Source of the DNA: Lumbricus terrestris | Taxonomy: Eukaryota > Annelida > Clitellata > Crassiclitellata > Lumbricidae | Length of the DNA stretch: 64,000 nucleotides | Assembly: GCA_949752735.1 (NCBI GenBank) | Contig: OX457042.1 | Location: forward strand, 33,022,289 to 33,086,288 | Reading direction: 5' to 3' | In this document: piece by piece, positions 27,791 to 54,126 of the stretch | Numbering within the stretch: the stretch's first letter is position 1 | Layout: the number at the start of each line of letters is the position of its first letter | Notes under the pieces: generated by a model | The model's database searches: none | What the model was told of the DNA's origin: nothing | The model's input: the letters and a program-made list of their open reading frames with translations, nothing else | Position numbers and translations under genes: made by a program

Positions 27791-30700
27791 CATACATGCA
27801 TGCATGCATGCATGCATGCATGCATGCATACATACATACATGCGTACATACATACATGCGTACATACATACATACATGCGTACACACATACATGCATGCA
27901 TACATACATACATACATACATGCGTACATGTGTACATACATACATGCATGCATACAAACATGCATACATACATACATACATGAATGCATGCATGCATACA
28001 TGCATACATACATACATACATACATACATGCATACATACATACATGCATGCATACATACATACATACATTCATGCATACATACATACATACATACATACA
28101 TACATACATACATACATACATACATGCATGCATACATGCATGCATGCATACATGCATGCATGCATGCATACATACGTACATGCACGTACGCTAGTCAATT
28201 ATCTAGTATACATTATCATTGGGGTAAAATGCCCAGGCTATGGGCATTTTGCCCCCTAGGTGGGGCAAAACGCCCTTTTTGGACCAACAACTTTCAGACA
28301 ATTTTGTGCCGAAATTTGAATTCATTTAATTTTTTTGTTTAGTGATATTGTAGCTTAAGTGCAGATGTTTATGTTGATAAAAAAATAACATTAGATATTA
28401 ATGTGTTTTGCTCTCTACACCCAGTTTTTCCTTAAGGGGGGCGTTTTGCCCCACCCTCCCCTAAGGGCTTTTTAGCGTGCAGTTGTACACAAAATTTGCA
28501 GTTCTAAGTAGACTTGTGCAATGTGCAGTCGTATGGAAGAACTTCTGTGTAGTTAAAAAATAGTAAAAAGGTCATTTTTATCGATTCAGATAAATTTACC
28601 AAGGAGAAGAGGAAGGGAAAGTGCAGTTCAAAAATTTCTATTGGAAAGCAGTACAAGGCAGCCTTACTAAAATCATTCAGGGAATGACACCAGACAATCA
28701 TTTAATTCGTTTTTCCTACTCGCTTGCATTTTCCAGAAGGACTGTGGGCTGAGGAGTTGGTACACAGAGAATCTAGTGCTATATAGATGTCAAATCAATG
28801 CATAAAACAACGGGCTCACGGTTGCTTTGCTTCCATATACACAATAAATAGTGCAATATATAAATAGAAGGAATATTAAACCCCATCAAGTACGGTATAT
28901 TGCTGTTTTAGACGAAGTCATCACTGTATCTATGTACAGCGAAGCCGAGAATCATCCAGACACGATCTCAAGAAACGTCGTCGCAGAATTGAAAGGATCA
29001 GAATTCCCCAATGAGGTACTCGAGAATTTCACACACCCACCCACACACACACACATACACACAATGCACACACACATACATACTTACATACATACACACA
29101 CACATACACACACCTAAAGCTCACACACTCTAAACACGATAATAGCTTGGATCAGTGCCTTTTGGAAGTTGAACCCACACAATGGGATTTCGTTTCTGCG
29201 TCAAATTCACCTGCATTGGTCCATTAATTTTAATTGCTATTTAAAGATGGTTCTTCGTGTTTTGTTGAATTTAAGCCGAATTAAACAGCGTTGAATAGAG
29301 AACAGATGGTATGCAATATAAAGTTAGACACAATAAAATATAATGATAATAATGATGAAAATAATAACAATACAAATACTAATGATATTAAAACAGGCTA
29401 CAGCCGCTACACGGCACATATAAGCCTATTATGAGCACGTTGGTAATGGGTATGCTAGATAAAGCCAAAGAATGTGTTTGGATTTCAGGTGATAATTTTT
29501 GGCGGACACATCGATGCGTGGGACGTTACATCTGGAGCAATGGATGATGGAGGAGGAGTTATGATTGCTTGGGAGGTAGATGACAAACTTTGTTACTAAG
29601 GGCATATTCATTGAAAACAATATTATGTCTAGAATTGCTAGTTTGTCTTTGACGCCAAACCTTCTTAGCCTTCCGCGCCTACTGCAGATGCTATAAATGC
29701 CCAGTCCCTTCAGGTGCGCCCCACTTAAACTTATCTAAATCTGCTGTTTTAATTGTTTCATTGTTGCTCTGTTCTATTGATGCACTGCTTAACTGTAAAA
29801 AAATATATATCCTGGGTTCAATAAATGAATTGAATTGAACTGAATTGTAGGCCTGTTATGATTCAATTATTGCTTGTTTGGTTACCCTGATGCCTATACT
29901 AAGGCGGGTGTCGTCTTGGTCGGGAATTGGAGGGTGGAGAGTCAGATGAGACTGCAGGGTAAGAGTCTTTGAAAAGAAGTGTTTTAAGTTTCGAATGAAA
30001 AACCCAAGGTGTGATGGATGGAGGAGCCTGAGGAAGGTGATGGTGTGTGAGTAGTAGTGATGGTGGTGGAATTGAAAAGGATCGGAATTCAGAAGGCAGA
30101 TCATTCCAAAGACGGGGTACAAAGACAATATCAAACAAAGACAATATCAGACAAAGACATTATCAAACAAAGACAGTATGAAACAAAGACGATATTATCA
30201 AACAAAGACAATTTCAAATAAAGACGATATCAAACAAAGACGATATCAAACAAAGACAATACAAACAAAAACAATACAAACACAGACACTATCAAACAAA
30301 GACAGGCTTTCATCCATTCATACACTTTATAAAGCAAAAACCTGCATGTAGGCCTACTCTGCATTGCTATCACATAACTAATTTAAATGTTGTGATGATT
30401 TAATAGGCGTTGTCTGTGATTAAAGCGTTGAATCTGCAACCAAGGAGGACTCTGCGACTCGTTTTGTGGACTGGCGAGGTAACATTTGTCAATGGCATTA
30501 CACTCGTGCATGAATAAAAAAAAGCTTGCTTGCTATGTTATCAAGCAAAGACAGGTATTTGCTCTTGGTAATCCATCATCCATGTCTTTCAGTTCGTTTT
30601 AGGAGAGTTGTCTAGTGTATATAGGTTAACTATGCGAATAGGTAGGCCAGTGGCGTAGCCAGAAATTTATGATAGGGGGTTGCTTTTTTGGCCTGGCCGG

Positions 30701-33700
30701 ATGCCCTTTCTGACATCAACCCAAAAGTACATGTAGGCCTATTATAGTAAATAAAAAGGGAATAAAGTAACAAAGGGGATAAAGTAAGAAAGACAATTGT
30801 TACTAGGCCCTATATTTAAGAAAAAACAAAACAATTGCTTATAGTTACTATAAGCAATTGTTTTGTTTTTTCTTATTTAAGTGGATAAATAACCTTTAAA
30901 AAAATTTTCCTATGCTAATGGGGGATTTAACCCCCGAAACCCCCCTTGTCTACGCCACTGAAGTAGGCTAACCTAAGCTTATAAATGTAACTGGAACAAA
31001 ATTAATGTGGGAAGAAAAATTCAGAAGACTTGCGACAAACTTATCTGCTTGTTAGAAAAATTCCCATTGAATCAGTTTTGTGAATTTCTTTTCAGGAGTA
31101 TGGCATCTATGGGGGAAGCGCCTATTTCCAAGCGCACAGGGTATGTAAAATTTCTCCAGCTGATGAGAACGGAGAATTTGAAACTTATTGGCATTCTACA
31201 TGGTTCAGCCGCATAAGAACTAGATGCATATATTATAGGCCTATACCTCAATATTCTCTTGGTTGTGTCATAATGGGATACAATTATTGATTAAATTGTA
31301 AATTGATAAATTAAATAGCGTATAATCAGAAGACTCAAGCGTACCATTAACGGTAATATTTAAATTTCTCTGCTATAATGAAGAAGCATATCGCGGAAGA
31401 CAAAAGAGCTTACTTTAGAAAAGAGCTTACTTAGAGCTTACTTTTAGTAGTTTCTGTCCGTAATAGAATCATAGACATTATTTTGATTACATCTATCTCA
31501 ATATTCATGGTGTGCGTGCGTGCTTGTCTAGATTAGCATAGTTGTATTATGACTATAACCACATCTTCGCGGACATGGCATATAATCTGTTTTTGAAAAT
31601 GGTCAGGATAAGCTATGATGAAGCCTTTCCTCTTAAGTCCATTAAAATCTCAAAAAGCAATACCTTTCACCAACCATGGATGACACGAGGCCTATTAAAA
31701 TCTACCAAAAAAGGAAGCACTATACATTAAATATATAAAAAAAACTACCATTGAAAATAAAAACAAATTTACTACTTACCGTAACAAATATAAATTAATT
31801 CGTACAAATATAGAACGTTCTTACTATTCAAATGAATTCATAAAACATAGTAAGGACATAAAAAAAACCTGGCAGGTTATTAGAACAGTAATTAAGTCAG
31901 CTAAGAAGGACACACTTATTAATGAAATTAATCTGGATGGAAATTTAACGAATGACCCTTTAGTAATGGCTGAAAAATTCAACTCATATTTTACAGGCTT
32001 AGCAAAATCTTTATCATCCAAAATCCCCCCATCTGAGAAATGCTTTCAAGACTATCTCCACCCATCCTCCTCTAATTCCTTTGCCCTGCTTTCAACTACC
32101 TCCCAAGAAATATTAGCAATTAATAACTCTCTTAAATCGACTCACAGTTCTGGCACTGATGATTTGAATCCTATGATATTATCACCGGTTATGGAACTTC
32201 TTGCCAATCCACTGGCTGAAGTGATTAACTGTTCACTAAAAAATGGTATTGTTCCATCAGAAATCAAGCTTGCCAAAGTTCTCCCCATTCACAAACAAGG
32301 TGCCAAAAATGAAATTAATAATTACAGACCCATTTCTATACTACCTTTTTTCTCCAAATTATTTGAAAGAGTAATGTATGACAGATTACTTTCATACATA
32401 AAGCATAAGGACATAATACATTATATCCGTTTCAGCATGGCTTTCAGCCGGGTCATTCTACCTCTATGTCACTGATTGATATACAGGACAAAATTACCAA
32501 GGCCATGGACAATAATGAATACTCAATTGGTATCTTCCTTGACCTTGCAAAGGCGTTTGATACTGTGGACCACAAAATACTTTTGTATAAACTTGAACAC
32601 TATGGTATTAGAGATAATGCACTTCGATGGCTTAGTAGTTATTTGGACAATGGTCTACTGCAGGTGCTTTGTAATGGAAAATTGTCTAACTTTCAAACTA
32701 TAGAATTTGGAGTACCTCAAGGCTCTATTCTTGGTCCTCTCCTGTTTTTAATCTATATCAATGACCTCCCAAATTCATCATCCATCTTACACTATATTCT
32801 ATTTGCAGATGATTCTAATGTATTTTTATCGCATGCCTCCTATGATCAGCTTCTTCAGCTAGTCAATAATAAATTAATATCAGCTAGTGATTGGTTCAAG
32901 GCAAATAAACTTTCATTAAACCTATCTAAAACTAACTATATCATATTTCGCTCAAATAAAAAACCAATCCCTATAACAAATAATGAGCTGCTTATTGACA
33001 ACAAAGTTATTCCTCAAGTTTACACGACAAAATTCCTTGGCGTTCATATTGATCAGCACCTAAAATGGAAAGTCCATATAGACGAAATAAGTAAAAAAAA
33101 ATCAAAAAGTATAGGCATTATTAAGAGAGTCTCTTACTTGCTTCCCTCTCATGTGCCTATCAATCTATATTTCACTCTAGTCTATCTATACCTTACTTAC
33201 TCTAATTTAATTTGGACTTTAACCTATGATACCCATCTCCATGTTTTAAGGACCTTGCATAAAAAGCCATACGAGTTATCACTAAATCCACTGTTAACTG
33301 TCATACTGGTCCCCTATTTGCTGAGCATAAACTCCTAAATCTCAAGCAGATTAGATTTGAACAGACATCTCAATTTATGTATCAATACATCAATAACCTC
33401 CTCCCTTCTTCCTTTGCATCTTACTTCTCTCCTGCATTGCATCCTGGACTCACTAGAGGTAATAGAGACTTCAGTATTATTTTTGCAAAAACAAATGTTC
33501 GGAAATTTTCTATTAAATTCCAAGGCCCTGTCATATGGAATAAAATTCTGATTCACATTCGTAAGGCTAATAACTTAACTCACTTTAAACACCTGTTACG
33601 TGTGTATACATTATGTAATGTTTTCTGTTATTAGCATGAGGGGTAACCCATGCTAATGCTGATTTATTTGATTGTTTGATTGCTTTTGCTTTTATTTTGT

Positions 33701-36700
33701 TCTTTCTCTGAGTTTTTCATGTAGTGTTAACTACATTAGTTTTTTTTTGATAATAACTTTTTTTCTTTCCCTAGTTAAGTAATATCTCTGTATTCCAATA
33801 CTCCCTTTAGCTTTCACTTTCTCACTTCACTTTGTTAATTAGGCCCCTGCTTAGCGGGACTTGTCCCTTTTGGTGTGCCTATTTGTTCCCTCACTCTTAT
33901 AATACCTATTCACTTTGAGTATTTTCTTATCGCGAATTATGTCTATACTATGTTAAACATACATGTACAATTGATTTGTTGGGATTAATAAAAATATGTC
34001 TATGTCTATGTCTATGTCTATTGCAAATCGACGAAATCGCTATTTTGCCTAATAAAAATATCGTATTATAATCACTAAGCGGAACATAGGACTTTTTTTA
34101 ATTTCTTGGCAATAATGAAAAAGAAGAATAGGTCTATCGCTGAAACTAGGAAGCTACTGCAGATCATTCTTAATAGTTCTGTCAATGTTGCTAAATTCGT
34201 TTATAAACTTAGATACAATTTAAAAAACATGAGAGGCTGATACACAACATCATCAACTGCTCCTCCTTCTATTGTCTTCTCCTTCTACTATACTGTCCTC
34301 ATATACTATTGTCTGCTGCTACTATAATATAATTGTCTCCTCCTACTAATGTACTATTAGGATTTCCTAGAGCCACAAACACTACCAGTACAAGTTTATG
34401 CAGATATAAAGTTGTATTTGGTGAGGTTTTCATTTGAAATGTTTGAAACACGTTATTTTCTAACCAGGATCAATCCGACAACGTTTCGTTGATCATGGAG
34501 TCAGATGGCGGAGTCTTCAGTCCCAAAGGATTGCGCTTCTCAGGTAAACTCACATTAGCCTCGGGAAGACAGTGAGACAATACTAATTACAGTATACACC
34601 TATTCTGTATTTTACAGCATAGAATTTTACGACATGACATGTAACAGCAGAGCGTATTGTTGAGATGTTAATCATGTTAACTGTTCTATAAAAAAATTAT
34701 AGTGAGATGAATTTTTTTGTCTGGAGGCGTTGCTATTCTTGCAAGCACATCCGGGAAACGACAGTCAATCGCTTCGCCTCTTTTGTTGCAACTTCACTTA
34801 GAGACACATTATTACACAATCATAAGAACACAGATTGCGTCTACTTACAAGCACTTCACGACTCAGGGAGAGCATACAATTTTAGGAGTCATTAATAAGA
34901 CAGTTCTTCTTCATGTTCTCTGCCCCACGGCAGGTTCGAACTTCCGACGGCGCCACTCTTCCCGGTGTTGAGCCTCTTCTTTCAGTTTCCCATAACCTTC
35001 AACCAGCATCCAGTCCAGTAGTTTCTGTCTTTGTCTAAGACAGTTATAAGTAGACTAATAATAACTGTAGTCAGTTGAACAGGCTATATTACTTCTTAGA
35101 TTACCAATGCTCAATTGTTCAGGAAGCGGACTTGCACGAGGGATATTGGAGGAAATCCTGAAACCGTTGGATGATATCAACGCCACAACCGTTATCAATG
35201 GCGGAGGTGGAAGTTCAGACACCGGAAGTTGGGTGAATCTGATGAATGTTCCTGGAGTTGAACTGTACAGCGCCAGCGAAGACTACTTCTTCTACCACCA
35301 CAGCCGAGGTGTGTTTTATCCTGTCCAACCTAACCTAAACTCAGTGTTGTTGAAAGTATTGGGCAAATGTACTTAAGTAAAAGTAAAAGTAAAATTTGTT
35401 TTAATTACTTAAGTAAAAGTAAAAGTACCGAGTCTTTCTATTACTCAATGCATCATTAACCTTCAAAAATACTATATTCTCGAAATGGTTATCGTTGAGT
35501 CTAGCACGAATGCTTCTGATTTATTGTTACCAGAATGCACAGCTGAAGAGTCGTTGTGCTGCAGAAAATGGCAGTACATGTACATCCAGCGTGCACCACC
35601 CATCGAAAATCTAATTTTCGACATGCACATTCAGATGAGCTGTTTTATCGAAATGTCAATTAGCGCATTGAAGTAACGAACATTGTAACGAGTGTAAAAG
35701 TACTGAAGCATGAGTAAAATTGTACTTTGTTGAAAGTAAAAGTATTTCGGTTTCTTGATACTTCGTTACATGTGAAAGTATTCAAACTTTTACTTAAGTA
35801 CAGTAACGCGTTACTTTTACTTCGTTACTGTACAACACTACCTAAACTATCGAAGTATGTTGTCGTCTTAGAATGAGCCTATAGCTGCAACATTTTATAA
35901 CTCTCCCCTCTCGTCTGTTCTTACATGCTCTGTCGCTTATTTCGTTGCGTTATCATCTTAAGACTCACTTTTTTCATTGCTGCTCATCCTTCATGGGATG
36001 AAGTTTTCCGTCTCCATTTCGGTCTTGTAGAATTAGTGGATAATTGAAAATTGAAGTATCGCGGAGGACAAAAAAAAGTGAGAGCTTAGGTTTAAGATAG
36101 AATAAAAGATGTGGTCATAGTCCCACACATCTGTGCTAATCTGCTATCTTTCTGTCCATATTAGAGCAATACATTTACCTCAATACGGTACTCATCGTGT
36201 GCGAGGCATTGCGTGCATGTACGTCTCCAGATTAGCACATGAGATGTGTGGGACTATGACCACATCTTTACTTGAATGTTAAGATGGTGTAAGACTCTAA
36301 TTCACGTATAAACACAGTGGCCATGCTTTAGGCCTACTCTATCTAGCAATATCACTAATAATCAATTCATATATTTTTTTCTTCAACTCAATTCTGTCTA
36401 GCAGTATCAAATATGAGATGGTCTGAAGAACTTGTGGTTTTATGAAGCACTCGAAGCTTTTGTGCGGTAGTGAAAAGACGCTTTGCTAGACGTCTTATAG
36501 TGTCCGGATAAAAATTAGTAAAAATTAGTAATCGATCACAAGGCGGCGCAGCTGGTTATCGTTTCTAAATAATTTTTAAATAATTTTCAGAACTGCACAA
36601 CTCCTTTCCTTTCCCAATTTCCATGGTAAATTACTTTTAATCCGACTTTTTTGCTAGTTTTAACTGTACAGAAGTCCTTATACAACAGCACAAAATCCAT

Positions 36701-37009
36701 TGAGAACTGCACAATTTGGGTACAACGGCACGTTAAAAAGCCCTGGTTTCTAATATATTGTATTTACATCATCCGAAATTACGTGTAGGCTACTTGCGCA
36801 ACCATGTCTTACCTTTACCTATTCCTCATGAAATACTAATTGCAGGTGATTCGCTGACGATGATGGACAGGAACGTTTTAGATCGAGCGACTGTTCTCTG
36901 GGCGACGACCATTTACACAGTGGCCCAGCTCGATGACATCCTGCCACGCACCGGCGACTACCCATTCCCATCAGCGCCTGCAGATGGGAACAATTTGAAC
37001 GTTAATTGA
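19851..37009 (+). CDS. CPQ: Carboxypeptidase Q-like M28 metallopeptidase, copy 2 (complete)
   Basis: Fourteen coding exons: 19851-19863, 20709-20810, 21405-21536, 22685-22746, 23713-23877, 25507-25671, 27018-27102, 28912-29015, 29489-29575, 30407-30478, 31096-31140, 34468-34543, 35123-35308 and 36846-37009. The sum is 1458 nt (485 aa), close to the usual length. The N-terminus MATTD-MWLPAFVVVTLALL ending AYA is a signal peptide, so the enzyme should enter the secretory pathway. Motifs: LGSSIGT, KIVVYNQPW, YSPHTGIQ, TVEDAE, GGHIDAWD, GAMDDGGG, WTGE/E, MESD, FYHHSRGDS; all zinc-ligand and catalytic positions are kept. If the short first exon is wrong, translation could start at 20711. Every shared intron has the same position and phase as in copy 1. 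The exon 25507-25671 has a GC donor. Introns carry a LINE, MITEs and microsatellites. Confidence 0.94.
20193..20647. mobile_element. Partial hAT-like element, family A/D mosaic
   Basis: The right end agacgtctagattaaacactg equals the terminus of 26083-26830, and the interior (ttttagtcatttgctgaaa, aactgacgacc) resembles family A. No matching left end or target duplication was found. It lies just 5' of the second coding exon of copy 2. Confidence 0.5.
20918..21135. repeat. About 50-70-bp tandem repeat
   Basis: Four imperfect units share aatgtcattgctattaaata and gatcatgatatgggcat, in the intron after exon 20709-20810. Confidence 0.9.
22114..22418. mobile_element. hAT-like MITE, family A
   Basis: Ends caggggcgaatctag / ctgtatccgctcttg, with the perfect 8-bp duplication TGCGCAAT at 22106-22113 and 22419-22426. 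It is in a copy 2 intron. Confidence 0.85.
23932..24144 (-). mobile_element. tRNA-derived SINE, copy 3, inside a GGAT array
   Basis: Reverse-complement copy with an internal TATA-rich insertion near 24030. Both flanks are atggatggatg, so it landed in, or was followed by growth of, a GGAT microsatellite. Confidence 0.78.
24696..24858. mobile_element. hAT-like MITE, family B
   Basis: 163 bp, ends cagtggcgtagccagg / cctacgccactg, perfect duplication CAAACTAG at 24688-24695 and 24859-24866. Confidence 0.9.
24941..25080. repeat. (AATC/AAGC)n array
   Basis: Mixed caat and caag tetranucleotides over 140 bp in a copy 2 intron. Confidence 0.93.
25283..25475. mobile_element. hAT-like MITE, family C (CAGGGCT ends)
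   Basis: 193 bp, ends CAGGGCTGTTTT / AAAAAAGCCCTG, duplication CTCTAATA / CTCTGATA with one mismatch. The matching intron of copy 1 (about 380-400) lacks it, so insertion followed the gene duplication. Confidence 0.82.
25672..25673 (+). other. GC splice donor, copy 2 (exon 25507-25671)
   Basis: The exon ends GGA ATC CAG followed by gcaagtc; the next exon starts at 27018 after ttctttcag in phase. It matches the GC donor of copy 1 at 576. Confidence 0.8.
25971..26940 (+). mobile_element. tRNA-derived SINE, copy 4, split by family D element
   Basis: Left part 25971-26082 has gcgcggtggtgtagtggtgg and ggttcgaatcc. The right part, 26831 onward, continues tgctcagcgcttcggcgtg, gtagtcggaagcgcc and gaggcgctatag, then an AAATA tail. 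The family D element fills the gap. Confidence 0.85.
26083..26830. mobile_element. hAT-like element, family D, inside a SINE
   Basis: 748 bp, ends cagtgtttaatctag / ctagattaaacactg, with ACTCGCAAT on both sides (26074-26082, 26831-26839). It interrupts the SINE 25971-26940. Five tandem units of about 86 bp (ttaaaatgctgccattgcaat) fill 26290-26700. Confidence 0.87.
27181..28461. mobile_element. TA-flanked inverted-repeat element 3 with CATA array
   Basis: 1281 bp flanked by TA, ends GGGGAGGGTGCGGCAAAACG with its inverted mate at 28441-28461. Internal phrases such as gcaaaacgccc, gtaagatgcc and gggcgtcttacc repeat. A 550-bp CATA/CATG array fills the middle. It is inserted at the edge of a family C MITE (28464-28653). 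Confidence 0.72.
27630..28185. repeat. (CATA/CATG)n array
   Basis: About 555 bp of CATA with clusters of CATG, CGTA and rare variants, lying inside TA-flanked element 3. Confidence 0.97.
28464..28653. mobile_element. hAT-like MITE, family C, carrying a nested element
   Basis: Starts agggctttttagcgtgcag, the inverse of the family C end. The composite 27179-28653 is flanked by CAAGGCA at 27172-27178 and 28654-28660. The same intron in copy 1 reads through this site (near 1866-1875), an empty site. Confidence 0.65.
29700..29855 (+). mobile_element. Probable LINE 3' UTR and tail
   Basis: Noncoding sequence ends in caataaatgaattgaattg, like the AATTG-type tail of LINE A at 43895. No coding remains. 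Confidence 0.35.
29880..30150 (-). mobile_element. LINE C-terminal fragment, family C
   Basis: The minus strand encodes LFDIVFVPRLWNDLPSEF and then FHSKLKTLLFKDSY, a typical end of a LINE ORF2. The right border runs into a tandem array built from the FDIVF-coding bases. Confidence 0.65.
30120..30303. repeat. Tandem AAAGACAATATCAAAC array
   Basis: Eleven or so imperfect units of about 14-17 bp abut the LINE fragment 29880-30150 and repeat its terminal coding bases. Confidence 0.88.
30648..30960. mobile_element. hAT-like MITE, family B
   Basis: Ends cagtggcgtagccag / cttgtctacgccactg, duplication AGGTAGGC / AAGTAGGC with one mismatch. The interior has an inverted pair around aagcaattgttttgttttt. 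Confidence 0.82.
31540..34021 (+). mobile_element. Non-LTR retrotransposon, family A, decayed copy
   Basis: Same family as 43895-46866, opposite strand, in an intron of carboxypeptidase copy 2. Coding remnants: linker PWMTRGLLKSTKK (31670-31710), RT N-terminal part 31966-32430 (YRPISILPFFSKLFERVMYDRL), RT core 32466-33338 (FLDLAKAFDTVDHK, GVPQGSILGPLLF, FADDSN) and C-terminal tail 33377-33634. Frames are broken by indels near 32430 and 33300. The 3' end carries a tail of ATGTCT units at 33995-34021. Confidence 0.9.
35342..35840. mobile_element. hAT-like MITE rich in AAGTAAAAGT
   Basis: 499 bp, ends CAGTGTTG / CAACACTA, duplication CCTAAACT at 35334-35341 and 35841-35848. Subterminal TTACTTAAGTAAAAGT repeats occur on both sides. 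Copy 1 shows the empty site just after exon 12994-13179 (taacctaaaccc). Confidence 0.85.
36106..36268. repeat. Foldback inverted repeat
   Basis: Arms of 37-39 nt (36106-36142 and 36231-36268) share aagatgtggtcatagtccc and its complement, separated by about 88 bp. A related half copy is at 31440-31570. It may be a small foldback MITE; no target duplication was identified. Confidence 0.6.
36569..36745. mobile_element. hAT-like MITE, family C, diverged left end
   Basis: The right end aaaaagccctg and the interior (ccatggtaaattactt, agaactgcac) match family C. The duplication GTTTCTAA is at 36561-36568 and 36746-36753. Confidence 0.78.
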
Positions 37010-37064
37010 CCCAAATGATGTAGGCCTATACGAGCATATATCGAAATGTTTACGATTTATGATA

Positions 37065-37070
37065 CATAAA
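37065..37070 (+). promoter_or_regulatory. Possible variant polyadenylation signal, copy 2
   Basis: CATAAA lies 56 bases after the stop codon of copy 2, in sequence conserved with copy 1. Assignment is by position and paralog conservation only. Confidence 0.35.
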
Positions 37071-37112
37071 AGAAATTCAATTTGATTCGTTTGTTGTTTC
37101 CAATTCAATATA

Positions 37113-37680
37113 GAGTGCTTGTGGGGAAGTTCGACACATTAAGCATTTTTGCGAAATTTCTAGGTTAAAACGAGATCATAAAATTCTAACAAAAATACTT
37201 TATAGTAGTACTATATCTCCTTAAGCAAAAGCAATAACAATTTAATCCTTGCAGTTTATTTCTTGGAATTACAAACACCTTTTCTGGGAGCTACAAATTG
37301 TCGAATTTACCCTCACTGTGGGGGGAATTCCGACAGTTACTGTCTGTCACTGGTATCAGTATTTACAACGTGTGCAGTTTAGATAAATGTCATTGACAGC
37401 ATAATGTACACGTCTCATGAAACCAACGTCCACACATCTGGCACCTTATCCATTCTTCTTCCTGGTTCTTGGGTGGGTCAAAATATGAACAACCACATTG
37501 AGCAAAGAGTAATTACATGGATCACTGACATCGTTAGCATTGGTATTATAATCCATGCATACGTACATAACACGTACATACATGTAGGCCTACATACATG
37601 CACACATAGGCCTACATACATACATATATACATACATACATACATACATACATACATACATACATACATACATACATACA

Positions 37681-37714
<34 letters not shown>

Positions 37715-38523
37715 CATACATACATACATACATACATACACACATACATACATACATACTACATAGTTACATACATACATACCTAATACATACATATATA
37801 CATACATACATGCATGCATGCATACATACATACATACATACATGCAATGCATACATACATGCCGTGCATACATACATGCATGCATAGGCCTACATACATG
37901 CATGGTGAATTAATAGCAAGTCCATATTGGATGCATAATGTTTTGTATTAATTAGGTCTGTCTTATTGAACATCTCTTGTATTCAAAAAAATTAATCAGA
38001 CTTTCGTTTTATAGATATTTTGTATCTACAGTAATGATACACGCATAAAACGAATCACATAATCCCACGTATATGCATGATTCGTACACTGTCGAACTTA
38101 CCTCAATCAGAGGTGTCGAACTTACCCGAACTTGGGTGGAAGTTCGACAGGTCACTTATTCGGCGACCCACTGTGTAATGAGCACTATGCATCCTACCAG
38201 CCTACTTTTCATTGCCATTAGACGTAGTTCAAGCATTAACAACAGTAAAATCTCCCTCGAGATGAGCGATATGCAAATAAACTCTTAACATGATTTTACA
38301 TTGCGCAGTCGGATGCATTGATCATTTATCAGGTGCACTGACTCGGGTTTCGCGGATTGCATGTGGTCAAATTTTAATCCGAGTTGGCCAAAATAACAAC
38401 TAAAGAAAGCTTTATTAAAAAATATATTCGCAAATGACGTGTCGTTAAAGTTCGTGAGTAAGTAAGCAAAACAGTTACGTCTGTCGAACTTCCCTCCAGT
38501 GTCGGACTTCCCCCCAAGCACTC
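37113..38523. mobile_element. TA-flanked inverted-repeat element 4 with CATA array
   Basis: 1411 bp flanked by TA on each side, ends GAGTGCTTGTGGGGAAG / CCCCCCAAGCACTC. Internal phrases gtcgaacttacc, gaagttcgacag and gtgtcggacttcc recur. A CATA array spans 37610-37905. It lies 3' of copy 2; copy 1's 3' flank (about 14375-14395) is the empty site. Confidence 0.75.
37610..37905. repeat. (CATA)n array
   Basis: About 295 bp of CATA/CATG repeats, with three TAGGCCTA octamers around them, inside TA-flanked element 4. Confidence 0.96.
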
Positions 38524-38732
38524 TATATTATTGCAGAGTAAAACAGCGACGGAATTAAAGGCACAGATGAGACTCTCTCCTCCTTAGCTTTTGCATCTGC
38601 TATCGCTGATTAGACAATCTGACTCTAATCAAAGTGATGGGATGTAAAAGGGATCGAGTCAGTTGCTATGGATGGCTGCAATTTATTGCAACCATAACTG
38701 ATTAGATCAGTTTAACTATTTTTATAATTGCG

Positions 38733-38738
38733 TTTATT
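38733..38738 (-). promoter_or_regulatory. Polyadenylation signal of WDR64-like gene
   Basis: AATAAA on the minus strand begins 29 bases past the TAG stop at 38768-38770, an acceptable position for a very short 3' UTR. Confidence 0.5.
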
Positions 38739-38767
38739 ACAAGCATATAATGCGAGCTGTTTGACGC

Positions 38768-53905
<15,138 letters not shown>

Positions 53906-54045
53906 AAATAACAACAACCACAACAACAACAACAACAACAACAATAACGACAACAACGATATGCACTTGAATATAATACTATCGACCACTGCACAACGCA
54001 GACAACGATTACGATTTGCTATACGCCCGTTACAATGCTTTGTTA

Positions 54046-54121
54046 CATGTTTAACGACACTGCCATATCAAAGATGATTAGTGTCGCCCTCCTCCTTTAT
54101 CCAGGCTAGGGACTGGCACTG
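54046..54121. repeat. Dispersed repeat with CCCTCCTCCTTTAT core
   Basis: The segment gacactgccatatcaaag ... ctggcactggcag recurs reversed at 43027-43103 and partly at 63505-63560. Two of the three copies lie beside Charlie-like MITEs. Family unknown. Confidence 0.65.
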
Positions 54122-54126
54122 GCAGA

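Noticed and set aside
27603..28342. Several long overlapping frames of about 140-220 codons made of His/Thr/Tyr or Met/Tyr/Val/Cys
   Set aside because: They are six-frame translations of the CATA/CATG array; no non-repeat protein sequence or start context.
35485..35676. 63-codon frame in a copy 2 intron
   Set aside because: Lies wholly inside the 499-bp MITE with target duplications.
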